Source: Bosea sp. PAMC 26642
GTDB lineage: Bacteria > Pseudomonadota > Alphaproteobacteria > Rhizobiales > Beijerinckiaceae
Length of the DNA: 64,000 nucleotides
Direction of reading: 5' to 3'
NCBI RefSeq assembly: GCF_001562255.1
Contig: NZ_CP014301.1
Coordinates: forward strand, 4,495,501 to 4,559,500
Part shown: piece after piece, positions 7,304 through 17,149 of the stretch
How the letters are laid out: every line of letters begins with the position of its first letter
Numbering within the stretch: position 1 is the stretch's first letter
Program-made: the position numbers and the translations under genes
The notes under the pieces: generated by a model
Seen by the model: only the letters and a program-made list of their open reading frames with translations
What the model was told of the DNA's origin: nothing
The model's database searches: none

Positions 7304-10300
7304 TCAATGGGCCTCGTCCCAGTTGCCGGCAGCCCTTGCATCGACCTGCAGCGGCACGCGCAACTGCAGCGCCGGATGCGGTGCATCGACCATCACCCTG
7401 GTGATGACCGGCAGGGCCGCCTCGACCTGGGCGTCGGGGACCTCGAAGACCAGTTCGTCATGCACCTGCAGCAACATGCGGGCATCGAGCTTCGCCGCCG
7501 CCAGCGCGCCCTCCATCCGGATCATGGCCCGGCGGATGATGTCGGCGGCCGAGCCCTGGATCGGCGCGTTGATCGCCTGCCGCTCGACGAAGGCCCGCTC
7601 GGAGGGATTCTTGGAGGCCACCGCCGGGAAATGGCAGATACGCCCGAAAATCGTTTCGACATGCCCGTTGGCGCGCACGAAGGTCTTGGTCGCGTCCATG
7701 TAGTCGCGGATGCCGGGGAAGCGCTCGAAATATTTGCGGATATAGGCGCTCGCCTCTTCGCGCCCGATGCCGAGCTGGTTGGCCAGGCCAAAGGCCGAAA
7801 TGCCGTAGATGATGCCGAAATTGATTGCCTTGGCGCGCCGGCGCACCTCGCTCGGCATCCCGGCGACCGGCACGCCGAACATTTCGGACGCCGTCATCGC
7901 ATGGATGTCGATCCCGTCGGCGAAGGCCTGACGCAGCTGCGGGATCTCGGCGATATGGGCGAGCAGGCGCAATTCGATCTGGCTGTAGTCGGCCGAGATC
8001 AGCTTGTGGCCTTTTTCGGCAATGAAGGCCGTCCTGATCTTGCGGCCGGCTTCGGTGCGGATCGGGATGTTCTGCAGGTTCGGCTCTGAGGAGGAGAGCC
8101 GGCCGGTCGTCGTCGCGGCCAGGGCGAAGGAGGTGTGCACCCGCCGGGTCTGCGGGTTCACATAGGCCGGCAGGGAGTCGGTGTAGGTCGATTTCAGCTT
8201 GGCGAGCTGGCGCCATTCCAGGATCTTCGAGGGCAGCGGATGGCCCTGCTCGGCGAGGTCCTCGAGCACGCCCGCACCCGTTGCCCACTGGCCGGTCGCG
8301 GTCTTCTTGGCGCCGGCGAGCCCCATCTTGCCGAACAGGATGTCGCCAAGCTGCTTGGGTGAGCCGATCGTGAATTTCTCGCCTGCGATCTCGTAGATTT
8401 CGTCTTCGAGCCGCGCCAGAGACTGCGCGAACTCGCCCGACAGCCGCGACAGGATCTGCCGATCGATTGCAATGCCGCGCGCCTCCATGCGGGCAAGCAC
8501 GCCGATCAAAGGCCGCTCCAGCGTCTCGTAGACGGTGGTCCTGCCCTCGGCCGCAAGCCGGGGCTTCAGCGCCCTCCAGAGCCGGAGCGTCACGTCGGCA
8601 TCCTCGGCGGCATAGTCCGTCGCCTTGTCGAGCGCGACTTTGTCGAAGCTCACCTGCGCCTTGCCGGTGCCGGCAACCTGGCCATAGGTAATTGTCTCAT
8701 GGCCGAGATGCAGCTCCGACAGCCTGTCCATGCCATGCGAATTGCTGCCGGCATCGAGCGCGTAGGAAATCAGCATCGTGTCGTCGATCGGCGCCACCAC
8801 GAACCCGTAGCGCTGCAGCAGCACGAGGTCGTATTTGATGTTTTGGCCGACCTTGAGCACGCCGGGATCGGCGAGCAGGGGCTTCAGCGCCGCGATCGCA
8901 TCGTCGAGCGGAATCTGCCCTTCCAGCATGCCGCCGCCGAACAGATCCGTGCCGCCGCGATGCTGCAGCGGGATGTAGCAGGCCTTGTCGGGCGCCACCG
9001 CGAGCGAAATCCCGACGAGATCGGCCTGCATCGCGTCGAGCGCACTGGTCTCGGTATCGAGCGCAACGACCCCAGCCTCAAAAGCCCAGCCGATCCAGCG
9101 TTCCAGATCGGCAAGCGTCCGCACGCATTCATAGCTCGCGCGGTCGATCTTCTGCGCCAGCGCCTGGTTCTTGCGCGCGGCGGCGAGGTCGGCTGGGGTC
9201 GACGCGCCGTCGGTCGCGGGTGTGGCCGCACCGGGCTGCGTCACCGCCGCACTGGCGGCCAGCGAGAGCGACGGCCCGGTGCCCGCCGCATCGGCGCCGA
9301 CATAAAGCGCCTTGAGTTCGGCCGCACGGGAGCCTCCGGGCGCCAAATCCGCATCGGCCTCGATCGCCGAGACATCGGCCTCGTAAGCCTCGCCCACCCG
9401 CTTGGTGATGGTGGTGAATTCCATCGCCTTGAGGAAAGCGATCAGCGGCGCCGGGTCGGGCTGGCTCAGCGTCAGATGTGACAGCGGCGTCTCGACCTTG
9501 ACGTCATCGACCAGGCTGACGAGCCGGCGCGACATCAGCACCTTCTCGACGATCTCGGGATTGGTCAGCGTCTCGCGCCGCTTGGGCTGCTTGATCTCGC
9601 CGGCGCGCGCCAGCAGCGTATCGAGATCGCCATATTCGCCGATCAGCTGGGCTGCCGTCTTGATGCCGATGCCGGGTGCGCCGGGCACATTGTCGGTCGC
9701 ATCGCCTGCGAGCGACTGCACATCGACCACGCGGTTGGGCATCACGCCGAAATACTCGACCACCTCCGGCTCGCCGATCTTGCGCTCGGGCCTGAAGCCG
9801 GCACCCTTCTTAGCGTCGCCGGAGGCGGGGTCGTACATCGCCACGCCCGGACCCACGAGCTGCATCAGATCCTTGTCGGCCGAGACGATCAGCACGTCGG
9901 CCCCGGCCTCGCGCGCCTGCCTTGCATAGGTCGCGATCAGATCATCGGCCTCGTAGACATCCTGCTCGACCGGGATCAGGCCGAAAGCCCGCACCGCCGC
10001 GCGCATCAGCGGGAATTGCGGGATCAGGTCCGGCGGCGGCTCGGAGCGGTTACCCTTATAGGCCGGGTAGATCTCCTTGCGGAACGAGTTCTCCGACTTG
10101 TCGAAGATGATGGCGAGATGCGTCGGTTTCACCCCGAGCACGCCGTCCTTGACGAACTGGAAGAGCTTGGTGGCAAACAGCCGCACCGCGCCCGAGGGCA
10201 GCCCGTCCGAGCGGGCATTGTATTTCCGGTCCTGGTTGATCGACTGGAAATAGGCCCGAAAGATGAAATTCGAGCCGTCGACCAGGAAGAGATGGTCGCC

Positions 10301-10345
10301 GGGCTTGAGGTCCGGGGCGGCGGCGTTCGGGGCTGTCTCGCTCAT
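7304..10345 (-). CDS. polA: DNA polymerase I
   Basis: 1013 aa from ATG 10345 (MSETAP); frames extend back to a TTG at 10363 without a better ribosome site. Three domains in order: 5' nuclease (LFLVDGSNFIFRAYF at the start, then DNVPGAPGIGIKTA), 3'-5' proofreading exonuclease with intact acidic residues (VALDTETSALD, then YDLVLLQRYGF and YAAEDADVTLRL), and the family A polymerase with motif A (SADYSQIELRLLAHIAE), the O helix (RRRAKAINFGIIYG) and motif C (LLQVHDELVFEVP). It fills repair gaps and removes Okazaki primers. It is slightly longer than the E. coli enzyme because of an Ala/Pro-rich linker between the nuclease and proofreading domains. Confidence 0.98.
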   Translation of the reverse strand: MSETAPNAAAPDLKPGDHLFLVDGSNFIFRAYFQSINQDRKYNARSDGLPSGAVRLFATKLFQFVKDGVLGVKPTHLAIIFDKSENSFRKEIYPAYKGNRSEPPPDLIPQFPLMRAAVRAFGLIPVEQDVYEADDLIATYARQAREAGADVLIVSADKDLMQLVGPGVAMYDPASGDAKKGAGFRPERKIGEPEVVEYFGVMPNRVVDVQSLAGDATDNVPGAPGIGIKTAAQLIGEYGDLDTLLARAGEIKQPKRRETLTNPEIVEKVLMSRRLVSLVDDVKVETPLSHLTLSQPDPAPLIAFLKAMEFTTITKRVGEAYEADVSAIEADADLAPGGSRAAELKALYVGADAAGTGPSLSLAASAAVTQPGAATPATDGASTPADLAAARKNQALAQKIDRASYECVRTLADLERWIGWAFEAGVVALDTETSALDAMQADLVGISLAVAPDKACYIPLQHRGGTDLFGGGMLEGQIPLDDAIAALKPLLADPGVLKVGQNIKYDLVLLQRYGFVVAPIDDTMLISYALDAGSNSHGMDRLSELHLGHETITYGQVAGTGKAQVSFDKVALDKATDYAAEDADVTLRLWRALKPRLAAEGRTTVYETLERPLIGVLARMEARGIAIDRQILSRLSGEFAQSLARLEDEIYEIAGEKFTIGSPKQLGDILFGKMGLAGAKKTATGQWATGAGVLEDLAEQGHPLPSKILEWRQLAKLKSTYTDSLPAYVNPQTRRVHTSFALAATTTGRLSSSEPNLQNIPIRTEAGRKIRTAFIAEKGHKLISADYSQIELRLLAHIAEIPQLRQAFADGIDIHAMTASEMFGVPVAGMPSEVRRRAKAINFGIIYGISAFGLANQLGIGREEASAYIRKYFERFPGIRDYMDATKTFVRANGHVETIFGRICHFPAVASKNPSERAFVERQAINAPIQGSAADIIRRAMIRMEGALAAAKLDARMLLQVHDELVFEVPDAQVEAALPVITRVMVDAPHPALQLRVPLQVDARAAGNWDEAH

Positions 10346-10429
10346 GGCGCGGACCATAAGCAACCGGCGCCGGGCGGTCTATCGCAGAGGCGGCGCGATC
10401 CGCAAGAAGCTGTCAGGAGTGGCCATGGC

Positions 10430-10522
10430 GTCCTGCTCGGGCTTGACCCGAGCATCTCTTCGACAGTGCCTTCTCGTCCTGAGATTCTCGGGTCTGCGCT
10501 TCGCGTCGCCCGAGAATGACGG
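10430..10522. repeat. Dispersed palindromic repeat, copy 1
   Basis: Two nested hairpins: TGCTCGGG with CCCGAGCA, and ATTCTCGGG (from 10483) with CCCGAGAAT (to 10518). Same architecture as the other copies in this window. Lies between polA and the aldo/keto reductase gene. Confidence 0.75.
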
Positions 10523-10529
10523 TAGCGCC

Positions 10530-11468
10530 CTATTTCGTGATCGTATCGATCTCGGCCAGATCCTCGGGCGACAGCACCCAGTCAGCTGCTTTCACATTCG
10601 CCGCGATCTGCTCTGGCCTGGTCGCGCCTGCGATCACGCTGGAGACCACCGGCTGGGCCGCCAGCCAGGAGAAGGCGAGCTCGACCAGCGTCCGGCCCCG
10701 CGACTCGCAGAAATCCGCCAGCTTCTCGGTCTTGTCCCAGTTGGCGTCGGTCAGGACTTCCGCAGCGCGCGGCGCCTCGCGCGTCATGCGCGCGCCCTCC
10801 GGCAGTGGGGCGTTGCGCTTGTACTTGCCGGTGAGAAGGCCGTTGGCCAGCGGAAAATACGGCAGGAGCCCCATGCCGTAGTGACGGGTGGCGGGCAGCA
10901 GGTAGCTCTCGGCCCCACGCTTGAGCAGGCTGTACTCGTCCTGGCACGAGGCGAAGCCGGTAACGCCCAGATCGCGCGCCGTCCAGGCGGCATCCGCCAC
11001 CTGCCAAGGCGCGAAATTCGAGCAGCCGATATAGCGCACCTTGCCCTGACGGATCAGGTCTTCGAGCGTCCGCAGCGTCTCCTCGATCGGGGTCAGCGAG
11101 TCGGGCCGATGAATCTGGTAGAGGTCGATCCAGTCGGTCTTCAGCCGCTTCAGCGAAGCCTCGACCGCGTTCATGATGTAGTGCCGCGAGCCGCCCTTCA
11201 TCGTGCCGGCTTCGTTCATGTCCATGCCGAACTTCGTCGCCAGCACGATGTCCTTGCGGCGCGCGCCGAGCAACTGGCCGAGCACGGTCTCGGAGCCGCC
11301 GCGATTGCCGTAGACATCGGCGGTATCGAACAAAGTGATGCCGTTCTCGATCGCCGCATCGACGACCTTGCGTGCCGCGTCGTCATCGATCCGGCCGCCG
11401 AAATTATTGCAGCCGAGGCCGACGAGCGAAACGCGAAGGCCGGAGCGACCGAGATTGCGGGTGAGCAT
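10530..11468 (-). CDS. Aldo/keto reductase
   Basis: 312 aa, a complete (beta/alpha)8 aldo/keto reductase of the YajO/Tas type. Tetrad elements are visible: FDTADVYGN (Asp and Tyr), VLATKFG (Lys) and IDLYQIHRPD (His); IGCSNF and the C-terminal SSVIAGATRPEQI cofactor-binding segment follow. These enzymes use NADPH to reduce carbonyl compounds; the physiological substrate is not evident. The start has AAGGA 9 nt upstream. It is co-oriented with phoB, about 100 bases downstream of it, so it could be a distal rider on the phosphate operon, although nothing links it functionally. Confidence 0.9.
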   Translation of the reverse strand: MLTRNLGRSGLRVSLVGLGCNNFGGRIDDDAARKVVDAAIENGITLFDTADVYGNRGGSETVLGQLLGARRKDIVLATKFGMDMNEAGTMKGGSRHYIMNAVEASLKRLKTDWIDLYQIHRPDSLTPIEETLRTLEDLIRQGKVRYIGCSNFAPWQVADAAWTARDLGVTGFASCQDEYSLLKRGAESYLLPATRHYGMGLLPYFPLANGLLTGKYKRNAPLPEGARMTREAPRAAEVLTDANWDKTEKLADFCESRGRTLVELAFSWLAAQPVVSSVIAGATRPEQIAANVKAADWVLSPEDLAEIDTITK

Positions 11469-11564
11469 GGGAAAGCGTCCTTCATGGCGAATGATGCAAG
11501 GGACCAGACCCGGACGCCGTTCGCAATCGCCATGGACGCAGGGCCGCCGCGCGACGCGAACGCC

Positions 11565-12263
11565 TCACCCCCGAGCGAATGTCTCGTCGAAGGCGTAGCC
11601 GGCGCCGCGCACGGTGCGCAGCGGGTCTTTCGTATTATCCGGCGTGATCGCCTTGCGCAGGCGTCCGACATGGACGTCGACAGTGCGCTCGTCGATATAG
11701 ACGTCGCGGCCCCAGACGGCGTCGAGCAGCTGAGCGCGCGAATAGACCCGGCCCGGCGCCTGCATCAGGAATTCGAGCAGCCGGAACTCGGTCGGTCCCA
11801 GATGCAGCTCGGAACCCGAGCGGCGCACGCGCCGCGTCGTGCGGTCGAGTTCGAGATCGCCGGCTGCCAGCAGCCCCGCGACGTGGCCCGGCTTGGCCCG
11901 GCGCAGCAGCGCCTGAATGCGCGCGATCAGCTCGGGCAGAGAGAACGGCTTGACGACATAGTCGTCGGCCCCGGTGGCGAGACCGCGCACCCGCTCGGTC
12001 TCCTCGCCGCGAGCCGTCAGCATGATGATCGGCACGCGCTCGGTGTCGCGCCGCGCCCGCAGGCGGCGGCAGAGCTCGATGCCCGACAGGCCGGGCAGCA
12101 TCCAGTCGAGCAGCACGAGATCGGGCGTGTTGTCGCGCAGGTGCAGCTCCGCATCGTCCCCGCGCGCAACGCTGTCGACCTCGAAGCCCTCGGCTTCGAG
12201 ATTGTAGCGCAGGAGCAGCGTTAGCGGCTCCTCGTCCTCGACGATCAGGATGCGTGCGGGCAT
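11565..12263 (-). CDS. phoB: Phosphate regulon response regulator PhoB
   Basis: 232 aa from ATG 12263 (MPARILIVEDEEP); an upstream in-frame extension from 12302 runs into a repeat and is unlikely. An OmpR/PhoB-type regulator: receiver domain with acidic pocket (VEDEE), phospho-acceptor Asp in LVLLDWMLPG, conserved Thr (MLTARG) and Lys (YVVKPFS), then a winged-helix DNA-binding domain (VYSRAQLLDAVWG, TVDVHVGRLRKA, VRGAGYAF). It binds Pho boxes such as the one before pstS. The gene is last in the phoR-pst-phoU-phoB order; a palindromic repeat separates it from phoU. Confidence 0.97.
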   Translation of the reverse strand: MPARILIVEDEEPLTLLLRYNLEAEGFEVDSVARGDDAELHLRDNTPDLVLLDWMLPGLSGIELCRRLRARRDTERVPIIMLTARGEETERVRGLATGADDYVVKPFSLPELIARIQALLRRAKPGHVAGLLAAGDLELDRTTRRVRRSGSELHLGPTEFRLLEFLMQAPGRVYSRAQLLDAVWGRDVYIDERTVDVHVGRLRKAITPDNTKDPLRTVRGAGYAFDETFARG

Positions 12264-12297
12264 GGCGGGTTTCCAGATGTTGGGCGGTTCCCTGCGC

Positions 12298-12380
12298 GTC
12301 ATTCTCGGGATTGACCCGAGAATCCCTCACACCAGAACCCTCTGGTGTCCGAGATGGTCGGGTCAAGCCCGACCATGACG
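12298..12380. repeat. Dispersed palindromic repeat, copy 2, between phoU and phoB
   Basis: Three successive hairpins: ATTCTCGGG with CCCGAGAAT (12301-12322), ACACCAGA with TCTGGTGT (about 12329-12348), and ATGGTCGGG with CCCGACCAT (12354-12376). It sits inside the pst-pho operon, so it may affect mRNA stability or readthrough into phoB. Confidence 0.75.
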
Positions 12381-12389
12381 CGACGGGTG

Positions 12390-13109
12390 TCAGCTCCCGA
12401 GCACTGCCTCGACGCTGATATCGGTCGTGTCGAGCTTGGGCCGGTTCAGGTCCAGCGACTCGCCGGTGACGAGATAATGGATCGTCTCGGCGATGTTGGT
12501 GGTGTGGTCGCCGATACGCTCGACGTTCTTGGCGCAGAACAGCAGATGCGTGCAGAAGGTGATGTTGCGCGGATCTTCCATCATGTAGGTCAGCAACTCG
12601 CGGAAGAGCGAGGTGTAGAGCGCGTCGATCTCGCCGTCGCGGTGCCAGACTTCCATCGCCTTCTGCTCGTTCCCAGCGGCATAGGCGTCGAGCACGTCCT
12701 TGAGCTGGGCCTGGACGAGGCGGCTCATATGCTCCAGCCCGACCACGGCGCGGTGCGGCGGCTGGAACTGGCCGGAGATGGCCACGGCGCGCTTGGCGAT
12801 GTTCTTGGCGAGATCGCCGACGCGCTCGATGTCGGAGGCGATGCGGATCGCCGAGATCAGTTCGCGCAGATCGTTGGCGAGCGGCTGGCGGCGCGCGATG
12901 GTCAGCACGGCGCGTTCTTCGACATCGCGCTGCAGGTTGTCGAGGCGCTGGTCGGCGCTGATCACCTTCTGGGCCAGCGCGGTATCGCGGCGCACCAGCG
13001 CCACGGTGGAATCGCCGAGCATACGCTCGGACATCCCGCCCATCTCGGCAAGGCTGCGGCGCAGCGCTTCAAGTTCGGCGTCGTAGGAGCGGACGATATG
13101 GTCGGTCAT
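12390..13109 (-). CDS. phoU: Phosphate transport system regulator PhoU
   Basis: 239 aa with the duplicated three-helix-bundle PhoU domain; repeat one contains DLRELISAIRIASDIERVGDLAKNIA and repeat two the matching NVERIGDHTTNIAE. The acidic residues in both repeats are those that bind metal clusters in the family. PhoU couples the state of the PstSCAB importer to PhoR, keeping the regulon off when phosphate is plentiful. It follows pstB by 33 nt on the same strand. Confidence 0.97.
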   Translation of the reverse strand: MTDHIVRSYDAELEALRRSLAEMGGMSERMLGDSTVALVRRDTALAQKVISADQRLDNLQRDVEERAVLTIARRQPLANDLRELISAIRIASDIERVGDLAKNIAKRAVAISGQFQPPHRAVVGLEHMSRLVQAQLKDVLDAYAAGNEQKAMEVWHRDGEIDALYTSLFRELLTYMMEDPRNITFCTHLLFCAKNVERIGDHTTNIAETIHYLVTGESLDLNRPKLDTTDISVEAVLGS

Positions 13110-13142
13110 CGGCGTGTGTCCCTGTGCAGAGCGGAGTTCGAT

Positions 13143-13943
13143 TCAGCCGAAGCGGCCGGTGACGTAGTCCTGCGTCTGCTTCTTGGCGGGGTTCATGAAG
13201 ATGGTGTTGGTCGGAGCGAACTCGATCACCTCGCCGAGATACATGAAAGCGGTGTACTGCGAGATGCGCGCCGCCTGCTGCATGTTGTGGGTGACGATGA
13301 CGATGGTGAAGTCGGTCTTCAGCTGCTCCAGCAGATCCTCGATCTTGCCGGTCGAGATCGGGTCCAGCGCCGAGGTCGGCTCGTCGAACAGGATCACCTC
13401 GGGCTTCTGCGCAATGGTGCGCGCGATGCACAGGCGCTGCTGCTGGCCGCCAGAAAGGCCCATGCCCGACGCCTTGAGCTTGTCCTTGACCTCATCCCAG
13501 AGCGCGGCGCGGCGCAGGGCGCCCTCGATGCGGTCGTCGAGCTCGGATTTCGGCGGCTTCTCATACAGGCGGATGCCGAAGGCGACGTTGTCGTAGATCG
13601 ACATCGGGAAGGGTGTGGGCTTCTGGAAGACCATGCCGATGCGCGAGCGCAACTCGTTGACGTCGATGTCGTTGGAGATGACGTTGCGGCCGTCGAGCAT
13701 GATCTCGCCCGTCGCGCGTTGCTCCGGATAGAGCGAGTAGATGCGGTTGAAGATGCGCAGCAGGGTCGACTTGCCGCAGCCCGAGGGGCCGATCAGCGCC
13801 GTGACATGGCGGTCGCGGAAGTCGAGGTTGATGCTCTTCAGAGCCTTGTGCTCGCCATAGTAGAAATCGAGGTTCTTGACCGCGATCCGGACGGGGGCAT
13901 CGGCGTCGAGCGATTGCGGGCTCAGTTCAAGAGTCGAAAGCAT
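13143..13943 (-). CDS. pstB: Phosphate ABC transporter ATP-binding protein PstB
   Basis: 266 aa. Walker [13 protein letters not shown], PstB-specific [15 protein letters not shown]-loop region, signature [16 protein letters not shown], Walker [13 protein letters not shown] and the H-loop VTHNMQQA are all intact, as is the tail [15 protein letters not shown]. It energises the high-affinity phosphate importer. Located between pstA and phoU in a co-oriented operon. Confidence 0.98.
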   Translation of the reverse strand: MLSTLELSPQSLDADAPVRIAVKNLDFYYGEHKALKSINLDFRDRHVTALIGPSGCGKSTLLRIFNRIYSLYPEQRATGEIMLDGRNVISNDIDVNELRSRIGMVFQKPTPFPMSIYDNVAFGIRLYEKPPKSELDDRIEGALRRAALWDEVKDKLKASGMGLSGGQQQRLCIARTIAQKPEVILFDEPTSALDPISTGKIEDLLEQLKTDFTIVIVTHNMQQAARISQYTAFMYLGEVIEFAPTNTIFMNPAKKQTQDYVTGRFG

Positions 13944-13989
13944 CGACAGGTTCCTTCAGATCGGACGCGACGGGTCTTGGCGTCGGCTT

Positions 13990-14880
13990 TTACTTGGAGC
14001 CGCGCACGATGCGGCGGGCGATGATCGAAAGCAGCAGGATCGAGACCGTGATGATCAGCGAACCGGCCCAGGCGAGCTCCTGCCAGTTCTCATAAGGAGC
14101 AGAGGCGAACTGGTAGATCGTCACGGGCAGGTTGGAGACGCCGCCCTTGAGCGTGGGCGAGAACCAAAAATTGTTGTTCAGCGCGGTGAAGATCAGCGGC
14201 GCGGTTTCGCCGGCGATGCGGGCGAGTGCCAGCAGGATGCCGGTGACCATGCCGGATTTCGCCGCCCGCCAGGTGATCGAGGTGATCACGACAGAGGGCG
14301 GCGCGCCGAGCGCCGAGCCTGCCTCGCGCAGCGGACCGGGCACGAGCCGCAGCATGTCCTCGGTGGTGCGCACGATCACCGGGATCGCGATGATGCCGAG
14401 CGCCACGCCGCCGGCCCAGCCGGAATAGCCGCCCAGCGGCTCGACCATGATGACGTAGACGAACAGGCCGATCAGGATCGACGGTGCCGAGAGCAGGATG
14501 TCGTTGATGAAGCGAATCAGGTCGGCGAGCTTCGAGCCCTTGCCGTATTCGGCGAGATAGGTCCCTGCCAGAACGCCGATCGGCGTCGCCACGACGATGC
14601 CGAGGAAGGTCAGCACGATCGAGCCGACGATGGCGTTGGCGAGACCGCCGCCCTCGGAGCCGGGGCCGGGCGTGACCTGGGTGAAGGTCGCGACGGACAA
14701 CCCGCCGATGCCCTTCACGATCAGCATTCCGAGGATCCAGAACAGCACGAAGATCGCCAGGAAGGTGAAGCCGGTGGCGATGACGCGCATCAGCTTGTCG
14801 GCGGTGCGGCGCGACTGGCGGACGCGGCCCCATTCGGCATGGGGAAGGGCGCGGACGGTGGACGGTGTCGTCAGGCTCAT
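13990..14880 (-). CDS. pstA: Phosphate ABC transporter permease PstA
   Basis: 296 aa with six predicted membrane helices after a short cytoplasmic N-terminus. The inner-membrane permease loop reads [29 protein letters not shown], containing the EAA motif, and the C-terminus carries the conserved [24 protein letters not shown] segment. It pairs with PstC to form the phosphate channel. pstC ends 11 nt upstream, consistent with coupled translation. Confidence 0.97.
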   Translation of the reverse strand: MSLTTPSTVRALPHAEWGRVRQSRRTADKLMRVIATGFTFLAIFVLFWILGMLIVKGIGGLSVATFTQVTPGPGSEGGGLANAIVGSIVLTFLGIVVATPIGVLAGTYLAEYGKGSKLADLIRFINDILLSAPSILIGLFVYVIMVEPLGGYSGWAGGVALGIIAIPVIVRTTEDMLRLVPGPLREAGSALGAPPSVVITSITWRAAKSGMVTGILLALARIAGETAPLIFTALNNNFWFSPTLKGGVSNLPVTIYQFASAPYENWQELAWAGSLIITVSILLLSIIARRIVRGSK

Positions 14881-14891
14881 GACCAGCTCGC

Positions 14892-15863
14892 TCAGTAGGC
14901 TTTGACGCGCGACACGAGGATGCGCGCAATGACGAGGACGACAAAGGTGACGAAGAACAGGATGCAGCCGAGCGCGATCAGCGCGTTGAGCTGCAGGCCC
15001 ATGGCCTCGTTGAATTCATTGGCGATACGCGAGGCGATCGTCGAGCCCGGATCCATGATCGAGGCCGAGAGGCGGTTCGCATTTCCGACGACGAAGGTCA
15101 CGGCCATGGTCTCGCCGAGCGCGCGGCCCAGCCCCAGCATGACCGCGCCGATGATCGAGACGCCGGCCTGCGGGACAAGCACGTGGCGCACGACCTCCCA
15201 GGTCGTCGCGCCGATGCCATAGGCGCTCTCGCGCAGCACGGAGGGGATCTGGTCGAGCATGTCGCGGGTGATCGAGGCGATGAAGGGGATGATCATGAAG
15301 GCGAGGATGATGCCCGCCGTCAGGATGCCGAGCCCCGAGGGCGAGCGCGAATACAAAACCGTGCCGACGATCGGTAGTCCCTCGACGATGTTGGAGAGCG
15401 GAATTTGCACATAGGCCGCGAACAGCGGCACGAAGACGAACAGGCCCCACATGCCGTAGATGATCGAGGGCACGGCGGCGAGCAGTTCGATCGCGGTGGA
15501 GACCGGCTGCTTGAACCAGGGCGGCGCGAGCTGCGTCAGGTAGACCGCGATGCCCAGGGACAGCGGCACGCCGATCACCAGCGCCAGGAAAGCGGTCGAC
15601 AGCGTGCCGACGATGGCAGGCCAGGCGCCGTACTGGTCGTTCTGGGTGTCCCAGACGCTCGAGGTGATGAAGCCGATGCCCATCTCGCGGAAGGCAGGCC
15701 AGCCGCCGACCACCATCGAGAACATGATGCCGGCGAGCAGCACGAGCACAAAGAGTGCCGAGAGGAAGCTCGCATTGCGGAAGATGATGTCGAAGGTGCC
15801 CTTGGGCGTCTTGCGCTGGATCGGCGCAGCCGGGATGTCCATTTGGTTTGTCACGGCTGTCAT
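14892..15863 (-). CDS. pstC: Phosphate ABC transporter permease PstC
   Basis: 323 aa from ATG 15863, chosen over the longer TTG frame (15881) because GGAG stands 8 nt before this ATG. Six helices are predicted; the cytoplasmic EAA loop is [29 protein letters not shown], and [18 protein letters not shown] is typical of PstC. It forms the membrane channel with PstA. It is separated from pstS by two long hairpins, which would allow a lower dose of the permeases than of the binding protein. Confidence 0.97.
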   Translation of the reverse strand: MTAVTNQMDIPAAPIQRKTPKGTFDIIFRNASFLSALFVLVLLAGIMFSMVVGGWPAFREMGIGFITSSVWDTQNDQYGAWPAIVGTLSTAFLALVIGVPLSLGIAVYLTQLAPPWFKQPVSTAIELLAAVPSIIYGMWGLFVFVPLFAAYVQIPLSNIVEGLPIVGTVLYSRSPSGLGILTAGIILAFMIIPFIASITRDMLDQIPSVLRESAYGIGATTWEVVRHVLVPQAGVSIIGAVMLGLGRALGETMAVTFVVGNANRLSASIMDPGSTIASRIANEFNEAMGLQLNALIALGCILFFVTFVVLVIARILVSRVKAY

Positions 15864-15950
15864 CCGTGGAACTCCGGTCAAAGCAAAACAAATCGAGGCA
15901 AGAAGAAGCGAGGCGGGGAGAGGCGAAAGCGATCGTTATCTCTGGATCGA

Positions 15951-16002
15951 ACCCTCATCCCGAAGAGCGGGTATGAAATAAACCGCTCCTCGGGATGAGG
16001 GT
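15951..16002. repeat. Intercistronic hairpin between pstS and pstC (distal)
   Basis: A 20-bp inverted repeat (15951-15970 with 15983-16002) with one mismatch and a 12-nt loop, built on CCTCATCCCG. It lies in the untranslated stretch between pstS and pstC. Confidence 0.8.
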
Positions 16003-16009
16003 CGAGAGA

Positions 16010-16037
16010 GGCGAAGCGGGATGAATCCCGCTTCGCC
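16010..16037 (-). terminator. Intercistronic hairpin just after pstS
   Basis: A perfect 13-bp inverted repeat (16010-16022 with 16025-16037) starts 14 nt after the pstS stop. No T tract follows on the minus strand, so it is more likely a partial terminator or 3'-end stabiliser that favours pstS over pstCAB than a full stop. Confidence 0.65.
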
Positions 16038-16050
16038 CTTGGATCGACGA

Positions 16051-17076
16051 TCAGAAGATCGGCTTGCCGGCCGGGTCGGTGACGCCCTTCCAGGCGTTGC
16101 GGACCTGATCCTTGACGGCGGCCGGAAGCGGCACGTAGTCGAGGTCGAGAGCGAGCTTGTCGCCGTTCTTGAAGGCCCAGTCGACGAACTTCAGCGCGGC
16201 CTGCACTTCTTCCGGCTTCTCCGGCTTGGCGTGGACGAGGATGAAGGTCGCGGCTGTGATCGGCCAGGCCTCGGCGCCCTTCTGGTTGTTCAGCGAGATG
16301 CCGAAACCGGGAGCCTCGTTCCAGTTGGCGTTGGCGGCGGCGGCCTGGAAAGCCTTGTCGTCGGGCGCCGGGAAGTTGCCGTCCGCGTTCTGGAGCAGCG
16401 CGTAGTTGAGCTTGTTCTGCTTGGCATAGGCGTACTCGACATAGCCGATCGAATTGGCGACCTGCTTGACCGAAGCCGAGACGCCTTCATTGCCCTTGCC
16501 GCCGATGCCGACAGCCCACTGGACCGACTGGTTGGCGCCGACCTTGGACTTCCACTCGGCCGAAACCTTGGAGAGGTAGTCGGTGAAGACATAGGTCGTG
16601 CCCGAGCCGTCCGAACGGTAGACGGGGTTGATGTTGGCGTCGGGCAGGGTCACGCCGGCATTGAGCGCGACGATCTTGGGGTCGTTCCACTTCTTGATGT
16701 CGCCGAGATAGATCGCGGCGACGATCGGGCCGGTCAGCTTGAGCTTGCCGGCTTCGACGCCGGCGACGTTGATCGCGGGGACGACGCCGCCCATCACGGT
16801 CGGGAACTGGATCAGGCCGTCCTTGGTCAGGTCCTCGCCCTTGAGCGGGGCGTCGGTCGCACCGAAGGCGACGGTCTTGGCCTTGATCTGGCGAATACCG
16901 CCGCCAGAGCCGATCGACTGATAGTTGAGACCGATATTGGTCTCTTTCTTGAAGGCCTCGGCCCACTTGGCATAGATCGGGAAGGGGAAGGTCGCACCGG
17001 CGCCGGTGATGTCGGCGGCCTGGGCGATGCCCGACAGGCCGACGGTCGCCGCCGCGAGAATGAGAATTTTGCGCAT
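16051..17076 (-). CDS. pstS: Phosphate ABC transporter substrate-binding protein PstS
   Basis: 341 aa from ATG 17076 (MRKILILAAATVG), with a Sec signal peptide probably cleaved after AQA near residue 20. The phosphate-binding loops are present: GAGATFPFPIYAKW, SIGSGGGI, FGATDAPL, YRSDGSGTT and the segment before WAVGIGGKGNEG. The protein captures phosphate in the periplasm and delivers it to PstCA. It is first in the transport operon, directly behind a Pho box, and is followed by two strong hairpins. Confidence 0.98.
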   Translation of the reverse strand: MRKILILAAATVGLSGIAQAADITGAGATFPFPIYAKWAEAFKKETNIGLNYQSIGSGGGIRQIKAKTVAFGATDAPLKGEDLTKDGLIQFPTVMGGVVPAINVAGVEAGKLKLTGPIVAAIYLGDIKKWNDPKIVALNAGVTLPDANINPVYRSDGSGTTYVFTDYLSKVSAEWKSKVGANQSVQWAVGIGGKGNEGVSASVKQVANSIGYVEYAYAKQNKLNYALLQNADGNFPAPDDKAFQAAAANANWNEAPGFGISLNNQKGAEAWPITAATFILVHAKPEKPEEVQAALKFVDWAFKNGDKLALDLDYVPLPAAVKDQVRNAWKGVTDPAGKPIF

Positions 17077-17130
17077 TGAGGGGTCCTCGTTGGGTCGCAA
17101 GTTTCAGCGCCCCGTCAGAACACCCTCAGT

Positions 17131-17149
17131 ATGACAGGTGCATGACATT
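17131..17149 (-). promoter_or_regulatory. Pho box (PhoB operator) for pstS
   Basis: On the minus strand the sequence reads TGTCAT-GCACC-TGTCAT, two direct repeats with an 11-bp period exactly as in the PhoB consensus, 55 nt upstream of the pstS start. A weaker pair of GTCA-like repeats with 12-bp period lies just upstream at 17151-17168 and could extend the site. It separates phoR from pstS, implying a phosphate-controlled promoter inside the locus. Confidence 0.88.

Noticed and set aside
10263..12224. 653-codon plus-strand open frame
   Set aside because: It crosses polA, an aldo/keto reductase and phoB on the opposite strand and has no recognisable domain; it reflects high GC content.
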